Shown here: positions 8,004 to 17,922 of the stretch, piece after piece
Layout of the letters: the number at the start of each line of letters is the position of its first letter
How positions within the stretch are numbered: position 1 is the first letter of the stretch
Assembly: GCA_030652345.1 (NCBI GenBank)
Contig: JAUSAU010000095.1
Coordinates: 1-29,278 of the forward strand
Length of the DNA: 29,278 nt
Reading direction: 5' to 3'
Source of the DNA: Coriobacteriia bacterium
GTDB taxonomy: Bacteria; Actinomycetota; Coriobacteriia; Anaerosomatales; PALSA-660
Translations under genes and position numbers: made by a program
The notes under the pieces: generated by a model
The model's input: the letters and a program-made list of their open reading frames with translations, nothing else
Databases searched by the model: none
What the model was told of the DNA's origin: nothing

Positions 8004-9196
8004 TCCCACCGGAGGCGCGCGGCGCCCACCACGAAGAACACGATCCCCATGACCAGCAGCGCCGTGACGTTGGGAAGGACGTCGAGCGCCGTCCCGCCTC
8101 GCATCGACTCGAGCATCCCGTCGATCGCCCACCCGTTCACCGAGGCGTAGTGGAGCGGCTGGAGCCACGCGGGGAACTGGGCGACAGGGAAGAACGAGCC
8201 GCCCACCGCCGCCATGAACTGGATGAAGAACTGCGCGATGCCCGAGACCGATCGGACCGTCTTGCCTATCGCGGCGATGAGGATCGAGAGTCCGGTGGCC
8301 GCGACCACCGTGGCGACCGCCAGCAGACCGACGGCCATCGGGTCGCCCCAGCGCACGCCGATCACCGTCGTGAAGCCCCATAGGATGCCGAACTGGGCCA
8401 GCCCGACGAACAGCACGCCGAGCATCTTGCCCCCCACGATGTCGGTGCGGGTCGTCGGCGTGGTCATGATCCTCGCCAACGTCCAGTCGTCGCGCTCGCT
8501 CAGCAACGAGAAGGCGCCGAACATCGAGCCGAACATGATGAACATCACCGACATGCCCGCTGCGTAGTAGGTCAGCGTCGAGATCTCCTCGCCGCGCACG
8601 GCTGTCGTCTCGGTGAACGAGACGGCGTCGAGGGCGCCCGAGGCGCTCGCGCTCTGCACCGCCCTGCCGATCGTGACCGCCATGAACGAGGGGTCGTTCG
8701 TGCGCACGGACGACAGGTAGTAAGCGCTCGTGCGCGCGGCGACGGACGCGGCCGACACGCGCGTGGAGACCGCCTCGGTCACCCCGCGGAAGACGGCACC
8801 GGAGATCTGCCGGCCCGGGTCGATGTAGATGGTGAGCTGCGCCGGCTTGCCGGTGTTCAGGCGCCGCGTCAGATCGGGCGGGACGACGATGACGCCCGCG
8901 AGGTCCCCGCGCTCGACCTCGCCGCGGGCGACGATCGGGTCTCGCATGCGCTTGGCGAGAAAGAGCCTCGTCAGATCCGCTTCGGTGAAGAATCCGTCGG
9001 TGATCTCGGCGCCCATGCGGCCCTCGTCGAGGTTCACGATCGCGATCGGCGTCTTCTCGAGGTTGGCGGCCAGATCGCCCAGCGCCGAGCCGAGGATCAG
9101 GATCAGAACGATCGGCATGACCAGGAGCACGCCCAGCGCGCTGCGGTCTCGCGTGGTGACAACGATGTCCTTGAGTCCGATGTGGAGCCAGCGCAC
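8000..9196 (-). CDS. ABC-2 type transporter permease (first of pair)
   Basis: 398 residues, same architecture as the downstream permease: N-terminal helix (LGVLLVMPIVLILILGSALG), extracytoplasmic domain beginning TPIAIVNLDEGRMGAEI, then five C-terminal helices with the SERDDWTLARIMTTPTTRTDIVGGK coupling segment. GTG start, AGGGCAG upstream, 9 bases after the ATPase stop. Its close layout similarity to the next gene points to an old duplication giving a heterodimeric pore. Such YhfS/YbhR-like systems export drugs, lipids or peptides; the substrate is unknown. Confidence 0.92.
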   Translation of the reverse strand: MRWLHIGLKDIVVTTRDRSALGVLLVMPIVLILILGSALGDLAANLEKTPIAIVNLDEGRMGAEITDGFFTEADLTRLFLAKRMRDPIVARGEVERGDLAGVIVVPPDLTRRLNTGKPAQLTIYIDPGRQISGAVFRGVTEAVSTRVSAASVAARTSAYYLSSVRTNDPSFMAVTIGRAVQSASASGALDAVSFTETTAVRGEEISTLTYYAAGMSVMFIMFGSMFGAFSLLSERDDWTLARIMTTPTTRTDIVGGKMLGVLFVGLAQFGILWGFTTVIGVRWGDPMAVGLLAVATVVAATGLSILIAAIGKTVRSVSGIAQFFIQFMAAVGGSFFPVAQFPAWLQPLHYASVNGWAIDGMLESMRGGTALDVLPNVTALLVMGIVFFVVGAARLRWE

Positions 9197-9205
9197 GATG
9201 CTGCC

Positions 9206-10206
<1,001 letters not shown>

Positions 10207-10210
<4 letters not shown>

Positions 10211-10905
10211 CGCAGCGCCTCCATGCGGTCCAGCAGGTCGTAGAGCATGCGGCGGTTGCGGCGGAAGAGTCGTGGCTCAGCGAACAACGTGTCCGCGTCC
10301 ATGATCCACGGTCCCCCCTCCTCCAGCTCGGCAGCGTGCCTCCGGACGAGCTTGCGTAGGCCTTCGGGCGCCCACTCGAGGTGGCATTGCAGGCCCACGA
10401 CGCGACCGTCGTCGAATTCGAACGCCTGGTTGCGCGTGAATTCGCTGGAAGCCGCGGTGTTGACCCCATCCGGCAGATCGAACGTATCCCCGTGCCAATG
10501 ACCCGCGACGAACTCGTCCGGCCAGACGGAGAACAACCGCGAGGCGCGTCCGGCCTCGGTCAAGCGCACCGGGTACCACCCGATCTCGCGAGCCTCTGCG
10601 GTGCGGACCCTGCCTCCGAGCACGTGCGCGAGCATCTGCGAGCCGAGACACACGCCGAGCACGGTCTTACCCGACGCGATCGCCGAGCCGATAAAGTCCA
10701 GCTCACCGGCGATCCACGGGTGCGCGTCGCCATCGCAGACCCCCATCGAACCGCCCATGATGGCGAGCATGTCGAACGACGAGGGATCCGGCCACTCCTG
10801 CTTGGGTGCCTGCAAGTTGGCGAACGAATGCCCCCGGAGTGCCGCCCAGTCACCGATGGCGCCGGGGCCCTCGAACCTGACGTGACGAACACAGACGATG
10901 CGCAT
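10207..10905 (-). CDS. Class I glutamine amidotransferase domain protein
   Basis: 232 residues. The family features are present: IMGGSMGVCD oxyanion region (49-58), nucleophile C86 in GVCLGSQML, and H175/E177 in LQCHLEWAPEG, so the hydrolysing triad is complete. There is no synthetase domain, so it resembles stand-alone GMP-synthase-like amidotransferases (COG0518) that release ammonia from glutamine or cleave gamma-glutamyl bonds. The start is fixed by GGGAGG three bases upstream of the ATG; the longer reading to 11064 has no such site. It is the first gene of the ABC exporter operon and overlaps the ATPase by four bases, so the two are probably coupled. Whether it acts on the exporter's substrate is unknown. 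Confidence 0.88.
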
Positions 10906-11036
10906 GGGCCTCCCTTCGACGCGATGAGAGGAAGTGTATACGTAGAGACCCGGCCGGAGCCCGGCGGGGCGACGCGCGGCGCGGCCTGTTCGGTTATCGT
11001 GTCTATCGGTATGCACAGCGGGGGATTGGGGCTCAT

Positions 11037-14000
11037 ATGCGCACGGGGATCCGCACTTCAGCACGCCCGATGACGATCGCAGCCGTCATCGCACTGGTAG
11101 TCGGCGCGATCGCACTGTCGGGATGCATCTCGATGCGCCCTGATGCGGTCCGGAGCAGGATCGGCGTCGTCGGTCATCAGAGCGGCGAGGTGATCGCCAC
11201 CGCCCAGATCGAAGACCTGAGCGGAGCGCCGGCACCCATCCCGGCGCAGTGGGCCGCGACTCCCTTCTCGGTCCGACTCGACATACTGGAGGGCGGGGTC
11301 GGTACCTCGCCGAACGGAGTCGCCGGGCTGGGTACGCGCTATCCCTCTCTCGCCCCGTACCTGAAGCGGGGCGTCGCTGCGGGGACGAAGGCACTGTCCG
11401 GCAGCAAGCCGGCCGCCACCAAGATCCCCATGGGCGTGACCTACTTCGAGGTCTTCGTGCCGCTCGGAGCCGGTGAGCGCCTCACGCAGCTCGAGAACGC
11501 GGCCATCCTGGACAGCGACCTGCCTGTCGCAGCGGTTGCCGCTTCCCAGAAGGCGCTCTACATCATGCGTGGGGACGGGCCGAGCATCAACGTCGCGACC
11601 CGGCTCGGCGGCTTCACGGACATTCGGGACATCGAGGTCATCGGGACATCCTGCATCGTCGCAGACGGGACGAAGGGTTTCCTGGTCGTCGACCTGAGCT
11701 CTGCCAGCCCCAAGATCGTCAAGACGATCGACCCGAACCCCGCGGGCGGCGCGCGCTCGGTCTCAGCCGCGGACGGCACCCTCTTCACCGCGGACGGTGA
11801 TGCGATCCAGGTTGTGGGATCCGGCGAGGCATCCATACCCGTCGCGGGCGTGACCCGCATCTTCGCCCTCAAGGACGGACCCGGGACGCTGGTCTACGCG
11901 GCAGCCGGCAACTACCTGCGGGTGTTCGCGTACGACGGTTCGTCCTTCACCCCGATCGGCGCGATCTCGCTGGGCTCCGTCGCGCGCGACGTGTGCGCGC
12001 CGGACTCGAACGGGGCGTACGTCACGTCCGACGGAGGGGTCAGCTACGTGGATGCGACCGAGGGCTTCGGCGCCCTCTCTGTCGCCGGGTGGCTGCCCAC
12101 GAAGGACAAGTCCTACGGCGTGAGCTGCCTCATGGGCCTCGCATCGGTGGCAGACGGTCGCGGCGGCGCGCGCCTGGTCCAGGGCGGCGTCACGTCTCTG
12201 AACGAGCTCGCGACGTTCGGAGGCGTGAGTGAAGGCGACCGCGTCGCGATCTCCGGTCAGTTCGCGTACGTGACCGACCGCGCGCGGGGCCTCCGCGTCT
12301 ACGGCATCGAGGGCTCGACATTCCCGGTGATGCTGGGAACCGTCCGCACCGAGGTCACCCCCACGGTGGTCGCCGCCGACGGCCTCCTCATGCTGACCCT
12401 CGGAGGGACATCGCTTGCCGCGTACGGATCCGAGAGTGACGGCTCTCTGACGCTCATATCGACCGCCACGATCTCGCCCGCGCCGGTTGCGGTCGCGACC
12501 CACGCTTCACTGGCCTTCGCCGTCAATCCGACCGGGCTGCGCATCCTCGATCTCAGGACCCCGGAAGCGACACAGGTGGGTGCCCTGGCCATCGCAGGCA
12601 CGCCGCGCAGCGTCGCCGTGACGGGCACCACCGCCTGGGTGGGCACCTCGTCACGGATCTGGGCGATCGACGTCAGCGACCCGGCAGCTCCCCACGCGCT
12701 CTCCTCGCTCGCCGTTCCCGCTGCGGTCAACGACCTGCGCGTGCGTGACGGTCGCCTGTACGCGGCGTGCGGCACGGCGGGTCTGCGCATCTTCGACATC
12801 GCGGGCACGTCACGGCTCGCCGCACTCGGCTCGATCGCGATCACGGGGCGTCCGGCTCTGAGCGTCGACGTGACCGGGACGACCGCCTACCTCGCCACCG
12901 GAGGCTCCGTGGAGGCGATCGACGTCGCCACACCGGGTCGCCCCCGCTCGGTCGCCTACTTCCGCACCATGTCCGCCAACGCCGTCCGTACGAACGACTG
13001 GGGCCTGCCGGTCATCGCCGGCGGCCAGCAGGGCATGTTCGTCATGTCGAACGTCCGGTGGGTCCGGCCGACGGCTCTCGTCTACAACGTGGCCGACGGC
13101 GCAGCGTACCTGACGTCCGTGAGTCCGGCGGCGTCGATGACCGTCGACGGCTCGAACTTCCCCGACGAGGCCAGCAAGCTCGGTCAGCCGCTGGTCGAGA
13201 TGCTGTCCACCACGCTCAACGGCGAGTCGTGGTCGCCGTCGACTCTCAAGAAGCCCGGCTCGTACTCGGTGACGGCTCTGGCTCGTGACGTGACCGGCGC
13301 CGAAGCACGGAGCACGAAACAGTTCCGCATCATGACCGTGGAGCGTTACGGTGACGGAAGCCGCTATCGCACCTCCGCCGCCGTCTCGGCCTCGACGGTC
13401 ACGTCGGTCGGGACAGTCGTCATCGCATCGGGTGAGTCGGGCTACGATGCCGTGGTCGCCGTGCCGCTCGCCCACGCACTCGGTGCGCCGCTGCTGCTGA
13501 CCAATCACGGATCAGTCCCCGCTTCGGTCGCGGCGGAGATCACGCGTCTTGGAGCCACGAAGGCCGTCCTGGTCGGCGGGACGCTGGCCCTGCGGCCCGC
13601 CGTCGTGGACGAGCTCGTCCGCGCCGGTATCACGCACGTGGAGCGCCTGGGGGGCAGAGACGCTGCCGATACGGCCCGTCTCGTCGCACTGCGCATGCGC
13701 AGGACCTACGGCCGCGCGCCGTATCGCGTCTTCGTGACCACCCTCTCGTCGGCGTCGTACGGTGCCGCCGCCTCGGCGGTGGCCGCCTACCAGCATGCGC
13801 CGATCCTGTACGTGAGAAGTACCTCGGTGCCTGCGGTGACACGCTCCGCGTTGAACACGTTGAAGCCTCATCGGACGCTGATCCTCGGTGACTCCCACAC
13901 GATCCGGACCGGCCTGAGACTGCCGGGCCTCGTCCAGCGGCTCGGCGGAGCGACGCGCTGGGACGTACGCCGCTCCATCTTCGCCTACTCGCTGGCGGGT

Positions 14001-14267
14001 GGTCTGTCCGCGAACACCCTGTGGATCGCGGGCGATGGGTCCCCGTCGGATGCGTGCGCCGGCAGCGTGGTGGCCGCGCGGACCGGTTCGGCGACCCTCC
14101 AGGTCGGGACGTCGGGACTCAACTCCCGGACGGTGTCCACGCTCAGCACCTACCGTCGCGGCGTCGTCCACCTGCGCATCGCAGGCGGTGCGGTGTCGCC
14201 GAAGAGCGAGATCGCGACGCTGCGGGCTCTCGGGCTCCAGACGGCTCCGCCACCCGTCGACCGATAG
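11037..14267 (+). CDS. Large lipoprotein with LVIVD-type beta-propeller and three cell wall binding repeat 2 domains
   Basis: 1076 residues. The lipoprotein signal has hydrophobic residues 12-27 and lipobox LSGC, with C30 lipidated. An N-terminal unassigned part (31-190) precedes at least five or six LVIVD-like propeller repeats (about 190-675) with the pattern AYV..G..GLRV.DI....P..LGS (for example GTTAWVGTSSRIWAIDVSD and DGRLYAACGTAGLRIFDIAG). An Ig-like segment (about 690-765) follows, then three CWB2 (PF04122) repeats (about 768-1070), recognisable by VERYGDGSRYRTSAAVS, SGYDAVVAVPLAHALGAPLLLT, AVLVGGTLALRPAVVDEL and VERLGGRDAADTARLVA. CWB2 modules in clostridia bind anionic cell-wall polymer. 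ATG start with a GGGG-rich Shine-Dalgarno region upstream; the codon at 11070 is an alternative that keeps the signal peptide. A strong terminator follows. Confidence 0.88.
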   Translation: MRTGIRTSARPMTIAAVIALVVGAIALSGCISMRPDAVRSRIGVVGHQSGEVIATAQIEDLSGAPAPIPAQWAATPFSVRLDILEGGVGTSPNGVAGLGTRYPSLAPYLKRGVAAGTKALSGSKPAATKIPMGVTYFEVFVPLGAGERLTQLENAAILDSDLPVAAVAASQKALYIMRGDGPSINVATRLGGFTDIRDIEVIGTSCIVADGTKGFLVVDLSSASPKIVKTIDPNPAGGARSVSAADGTLFTADGDAIQVVGSGEASIPVAGVTRIFALKDGPGTLVYAAAGNYLRVFAYDGSSFTPIGAISLGSVARDVCAPDSNGAYVTSDGGVSYVDATEGFGALSVAGWLPTKDKSYGVSCLMGLASVADGRGGARLVQGGVTSLNELATFGGVSEGDRVAISGQFAYVTDRARGLRVYGIEGSTFPVMLGTVRTEVTPTVVAADGLLMLTLGGTSLAAYGSESDGSLTLISTATISPAPVAVATHASLAFAVNPTGLRILDLRTPEATQVGALAIAGTPRSVAVTGTTAWVGTSSRIWAIDVSDPAAPHALSSLAVPAAVNDLRVRDGRLYAACGTAGLRIFDIAGTSRLAALGSIAITGRPALSVDVTGTTAYLATGGSVEAIDVATPGRPRSVAYFRTMSANAVRTNDWGLPVIAGGQQGMFVMSNVRWVRPTALVYNVADGAAYLTSVSPAASMTVDGSNFPDEASKLGQPLVEMLSTTLNGESWSPSTLKKPGSYSVTALARDVTGAEARSTKQFRIMTVERYGDGSRYRTSAAVSASTVTSVGTVVIASGESGYDAVVAVPLAHALGAPLLLTNHGSVPASVAAEITRLGATKAVLVGGTLALRPAVVDELVRAGITHVERLGGRDAADTARLVALRMRRTYGRAPYRVFVTTLSSASYGAAASAVAAYQHAPILYVRSTSVPAVTRSALNTLKPHRTLILGDSHTIRTGLRLPGLVQRLGGATRWDVRRSIFAYSLAGGLSANTLWIAGDGSPSDACAGSVVAARTGSATLQVGTSGLNSRTVSTLSTYRRGVVHLRIAGGAVSPKSEIATLRALGLQTAPPPVDR

Positions 14268-14307
14268 ACTCCGAAGATCCGGTCGACTCGACCGCAACGA
14301 CATGAGC

Positions 14308-14343
14308 ACGGGCCCGCACTCCCGATCCGGAGTGCGGGCCCGT
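14308..14343 (+). terminator. Strong terminator hairpin after the CWB2 lipoprotein gene
   Basis: A perfect 15-bp inverted repeat (acgggcccgcactcc / ggagtgcgggcccgt) with a 6-base loop begins 40 bases after the stop. It lacks a long T-run, as is common in high-GC genomes. It separates the large lipoprotein gene from lemA. Confidence 0.85.
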
Positions 14344-14426
14344 TCCACGAAATGGCCGGAAGCCGCTATCCTTACCGAGACGCGTCGCTGCGGGCGGCGT
14401 CCATCCAAGCAGGGGAGCGGATCGCA

Positions 14427-15017
14427 ATGAAGAACCTCGGGATCGTTCTGGTGGCGATCGTGGTCGTGGTCGCACTCGTGGGCGTGATGCTCGCCGGGAC
14501 GTACAACTCCCTCGTCGGTCAGGACCAGGCGGTCAAGGCGGGCTGGGCGCAGGTCGAGAACCAGCTGAAGCGCCGTGCCGATCTCATCCCCAACCTCATC
14601 GAGACCGTGAAGGGCTTCGCCGCCCAGGAGAAGCAGGTCATCGGACTCGTGACCGACGCGCGCGCCAAGCTCGCCGGTGCGAAGACGCCCGCCGAGGCCG
14701 GGGCCGCCAGCGCCGAGATGAACGCGGCGCTCAGCAAGCTGCTGGTCGTGGTCGAGGCGTACCCGCAACTCAAATCCGACCAGAACTTCCGCGACCTCAT
14801 GTACGAACTGTCCGGCACCGAGAACCGGATCGCGGTGGCGCGCAAGGACTACAACGGGGCCGTGAACACGTACAACACGAGCCTGCGCAGCTTCCCGACC
14901 GTCATGATCGCCGGTATGTTCGGCTTCCAGGCGGCGGAGTTCTTCCAGATCGACGAGAAGGATGCCGAGCTTCCCAAGGTCGACTTCAACACCTCTCCCG
15001 CGACCTCGACCCCGTAG
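14427..15017 (+). CDS. lemA: LemA family protein
   Basis: 196 residues. One N-terminal membrane helix (about 4-23) is followed by the LemA helical core: TYNSLVGQDQAVKAGWAQVENQLKRRADLIPNLIETVKGFA in two adjoining blocks (25-44 and 45-65), then FRDLMYELSGTENRIAVARKDYN with the usual NRI/ARxxYN signature and VMIAGMFGFQAAEFF near the end. The start is fixed by AGGGGAG and the membrane helix. Function is unresolved in the family; LemA is almost always beside TPM-domain proteins, as here. A TATCCT hexamer at 14367-14372 could be the -10 element. Confidence 0.95.
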   Translation: MKNLGIVLVAIVVVVALVGVMLAGTYNSLVGQDQAVKAGWAQVENQLKRRADLIPNLIETVKGFAAQEKQVIGLVTDARAKLAGAKTPAEAGAASAEMNAALSKLLVVVEAYPQLKSDQNFRDLMYELSGTENRIAVARKDYNGAVNTYNTSLRSFPTVMIAGMFGFQAAEFFQIDEKDAELPKVDFNTSPATSTP

Positions 15018-15021
15018 CGCC

Positions 15022-15777
15022 GTGCGCCGCGTGAGCGTTCTCGCCCGGATCGCGATCGTCGCTGTCACCGTCGCCGTGAGTCTCGCGGCTCTGGCGGGGC
15101 CGGCGTTCGCCGCGGAGTACGTCATCGACGAGGCCGGCATCCTGCCTGCCGAGGTGGCAGCACGCATCGAATCCCTCTCGGCCGAACTCGAGAAGTCGAC
15201 GGACAAGGCGCCCGAGGTCGCCGTCCTGATCGTCAAGAGCCTCGACGGCAAGGACATCGCCACCTACGCCGAGGAACGGTTCAACGCCCTCGGCGTCGGT
15301 CAGGCCGCCGCGAACAACGGCGTCCTGTTCGTGATCGCGCCGGTCGAGCGGAAAGCACGTATCGAGGTGGGGTATGGCCTCGAAGGCGCCCTGCCCGACT
15401 CGCGCGCCGGCCGGATCCTCGACGACACGGTGTTCCCGAAGTTCAAGGCGGACGACATGCCCGCCGGCATCGAGGCGGGGCACATCGCGATCGTGGCCGC
15501 GGTCGCGGAGGAGTACGGCGTCAGCATCGGCGGCGTCACCGGGGTCGATACGTCCCCGGCGGCGTCCGATGACAGCATCGACGTCTACGTCATCGCGATC
15601 TGCGTCGTCATCTTCATCATCTTCGCGCTGATCGGCGTGTTCAGCCGAGGCCGCGGCGGTGGCGGCCCGTGGACGGGCGGCGGTGGCGACTGGTCCGGTG
15701 GCGGCGGCGACTCGGGTGGTGGAGGCGGCTTCGGGGGCGGCGACTCGGGCGGCGGCGGGGCGGACGGCGGCTGGTAG
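15022..15777 (+). CDS. TPM domain protein with glycine-rich tail (YgcG family)
   Basis: 251 residues. Signal peptide (1-31, cleavage near AFAAE), TPM domain (about 33-165: YVIDEAGILP, APEVAVLIVKSLDG, NNGVLFVIAPVERKARIEVGYG split over 96-117, SRAGRILDDTVFPKF), a membrane helix (about 187-210), then a tail of glycine with scattered serine and tryptophan ending ADGGW. This is the classic YgcG/TPM phosphatase-like layout, with the TPM domain outside the cell. No Shine-Dalgarno is obvious, but the GTG lies 4 bases after the lemA stop, so coupling is likely; a second GTG three codons on is equally possible. It converges with the MFS gene, 7 bases between stops, with no hairpin. Confidence 0.9.
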   Translation: MRRVSVLARIAIVAVTVAVSLAALAGPAFAAEYVIDEAGILPAEVAARIESLSAELEKSTDKAPEVAVLIVKSLDGKDIATYAEERFNALGVGQAAANNGVLFVIAPVERKARIEVGYGLEGALPDSRAGRILDDTVFPKFKADDMPAGIEAGHIAIVAAVAEEYGVSIGGVTGVDTSPAASDDSIDVYVIAICVVIFIIFALIGVFSRGRGGGGPWTGGGGDWSGGGGDSGGGGGFGGGDSGGGGADGGW

Positions 15778-15784
15778 GGAAAGC

Positions 15785-17035
15785 CTACGGGTTCGGCGAC
15801 ACCGGTTCGTCGGCGGCCGTGAGCTGCCCGCTGCGTCGCGACGGGCGCAGGAGCGGGAGCCGGTCGACAGCGATCGCCTCCGGGATACTCAGGAGCGCGG
15901 CGATCGAGAGCACGATCCCGCCACCGATCAACACGGCCTGCACGCCGAACGCTGCCGCGAGGGTGGGCGCCACGGCGAGCGGCAGCAGTTCACCAGCCTG
16001 CCGGTGCATCTGCGACGCCCCGGCGATGCGCCCGACAAGGTGGTCCGGTGACGAGCTCTGGATGAGCACGCGCAGCAACACGTCGACTGCGCCGATGACG
16101 AGTCCCCACAGCAGCGCGCCGACGGCGACCACGACGATCTTGTCGGTACCGACGTAGATCAGGCCTCCGAGTCCGACCAGAGCCGAGATGAACGCGAGTC
16201 CGCGCGCGGAAACGGCGCGGTCAGGAAGCCGCGTGAACAGCCACGCGCCCGTGACCATCCCCGCACCGAACAGTGTGTTCATGTAGCCGATCGACTCGAC
16301 GCCGGTCTTGAGGACATCGCGGTAGAAGAGCGGCTCGAGCGCGCCGAACGCGCCGAAGCCCAGCCATACCGCCGTCCCGATCAGGATCGGATAGCGCAGG
16401 GACCGGTGCGAGTAGGTGTAGACGAGCCCCTCGCGCAGTTCGGCGAGCGGATGCGACTCGCCCCGGGGTCCCGGCGCGCGCCGCACCGTGACGCCGGCCA
16501 CGAGCACGACCGCGATCAGCGACGTCGCCGCATCCAGGATGAAGATCGAGTTCAGACCGACGAACTGGGCCAGCAGCGCCCCGAGCCCCGGACCGATCAC
16601 GAACGACGTCGAACTCGCACCCTCGATCCATGCGTTGATCTTCTCGAGATCCTCCCCGCCCTCTGCCAGGAACGGCGCGAACGAGGCGGCCGCGGTCATG
16701 ACGGGCGCGCCGAAGAAGCCGAGCAGGCCGGCGAGCACCGTGAGTTGCCACATCTGCGTCGGCAACATCAGCGCGAGCGCGACGGGCACGAAGACCGCCT
16801 CGGCGGCGATGAGCACGCGCCGCGCATCGTAGCGGTCGATGAGCACGCCGGAGATGACCGTCCCGATCATGCCGGCCAGCGCGAGCGTGGCCATGAGGAC
16901 GGCGAGCTGCGTGGGGGTGGCGCGGAACTCGTAGGCGGCCTTGCCCCAGATGCCGATGAAGAATGCAGCCTCGCCGCCGATGCGCGATATGAAGCGCGCC
17001 GCGACGACGCGCATGACGTCCTTGTTCTTGAACAT
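15785..17035 (-). CDS. MFS transporter (enterobactin exporter / macrolide efflux-like)
   Basis: 416 residues with twelve predicted membrane helices. Motif A-like DRYDARRVLIAAE after TM2 (about 68-80), GPGLGALLAQFVG in TM5-6, and a central loop rich in arginine and proline (VRRAPGPRGESHPLAELREGL) are typical of MFS drug exporters of the EntS/MefA group. The start is placed at MFKNKDVMRVV, where the amphipathic leader of this group begins; the open frame upstream to 17134 lacks a ribosome site, while GGAG/GGATCGAG precede this ATG. A near-perfect 27-bp dyad lies 58 bases upstream and may be its operator. No regulator gene is adjacent. Confidence 0.9.
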   Translation of the reverse strand: MFKNKDVMRVVAARFISRIGGEAAFFIGIWGKAAYEFRATPTQLAVLMATLALAGMIGTVISGVLIDRYDARRVLIAAEAVFVPVALALMLPTQMWQLTVLAGLLGFFGAPVMTAAASFAPFLAEGGEDLEKINAWIEGASSTSFVIGPGLGALLAQFVGLNSIFILDAATSLIAVVLVAGVTVRRAPGPRGESHPLAELREGLVYTYSHRSLRYPILIGTAVWLGFGAFGALEPLFYRDVLKTGVESIGYMNTLFGAGMVTGAWLFTRLPDRAVSARGLAFISALVGLGGLIYVGTDKIVVVAVGALLWGLVIGAVDVLLRVLIQSSSPDHLVGRIAGASQMHRQAGELLPLAVAPTLAAAFGVQAVLIGGGIVLSIAALLSIPEAIAVDRLPLLRPSRRSGQLTAADEPVSPNP

Positions 17036-17092
17036 CTCGATCCGACTCCGTACGTTCGCGGCGCCCGGCAGGCGTACCCGCGTCTCTGAACT

Positions 17093-17119
17093 GCATGGAA
17101 TCGTATCACGATTGCATGC
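17093..17119. promoter_or_regulatory. 27-bp dyad in the MFS/trkA divergent region
   Basis: Arms GCATGGAATCGT and ACGATTGCATGC are reverse complements at 11 of 12 positions, with a 3-base centre (ATC). It lies between the divergent MFS gene (-) and first trkA gene (+), nearer to the MFS start. The size and symmetry fit a dimeric repressor operator (TetR or MarR type). A hairpin in RNA is also possible, but no gene ends here, so a terminator is unlikely. Confidence 0.55.
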
Positions 17120-17265
17120 GTGAACACAGCACACGCCTCCTGGCGTGTCTATCGCCCGTCCGCCGCGCTCTCCGTGCGCGACGGCACGGCGCGCGCTATA
17201 GTCGGGAACCTACGATTCGAGGCCCGAGGGCGGCCAGGCTCATCCCCATCGCGGAGGACCGAACC

Positions 17266-17913
17266 ATGCACATCGTCATCGGCGGCTATGGCCGCGTCGG
17301 TCGCTACCTGGCTCACTCGCTCGAGGCCGGCGGCCACACGGTCGCCGTCATCGATCGCAGCCTCGCGGCATTCGAGGAGTTCGACGAGATCCGCGGACGC
17401 AAGCTCGCGGGCATGGTGTTCGACCGGGGCACACTCGAGCAGGCGGGCATCAAGAAGGCCGACTGCTACTGCGCCGTCACGAGCGGCGACAACTCGAACT
17501 TCATCTCGGCGCGCATCGCGAAGGACATCTACGGCGTGGCTTCCGTCATCGCGCGCATCTACGAGCCGCGCCGCGCCGCCATCTACCGCGACCTCGGCAT
17601 CCGCACCATCTCGAGTGTCGAGTGGGCCTCGGCGCAGTTCCTCGCGATGATCGCGAACCCGGATCTGCGCAGCGACTTCCAGTTCGGGGGCGGCGAAGTC
17701 GAGATGTATGAGATCGACGCACCCAAGTCGCTGTACGGGAACCGGCTTGCCGAGTTCGAGATCCCCGGCGAGCTGCGGGTCGCGAGCGTCGTGCGCGATC
17801 GTGCCGCGCTCCTCCCCGCGCCCGGCTTCACGGTCGAGCGCGGCGACCGTCTCTACGTCAACGTCGCGCGCACCAGTGTCGCGAAGTTCGAGCAACTGCT
17901 CGACCGCGAGTAG
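17266..17913 (+). CDS. TrkA family potassium uptake regulatory protein (RCK N + C domains)
   Basis: 215 residues. The Rossmann RCK_N domain (1-135) has GYGRVG as G7-x-G9-x-x-G12 and acidic D30 at the end of the second strand, the NAD(H)-type nucleotide site. An RCK_C/TrkA_C domain (about 140-213) ends in GDRLYVNVARTSVAKFEQLL. These cytoplasmic proteins gate potassium transporters in response to nucleotides. The start is set by GGAGGA upstream and the Rossmann strand; the longer reading to 17095 is not supported. The next trkA gene begins 9 bases after the stop, so they form an operon. A TATAGT hexamer at 17197-17202 may be a -10. The pair resembles mycobacterial ceoB/ceoC. Confidence 0.92.
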   Translation: MHIVIGGYGRVGRYLAHSLEAGGHTVAVIDRSLAAFEEFDEIRGRKLAGMVFDRGTLEQAGIKKADCYCAVTSGDNSNFISARIAKDIYGVASVIARIYEPRRAAIYRDLGIRTISSVEWASAQFLAMIANPDLRSDFQFGGGEVEMYEIDAPKSLYGNRLAEFEIPGELRVASVVRDRAALLPAPGFTVERGDRLYVNVARTSVAKFEQLLDRE

Positions 17914-17922
17914 GAGGACCGT

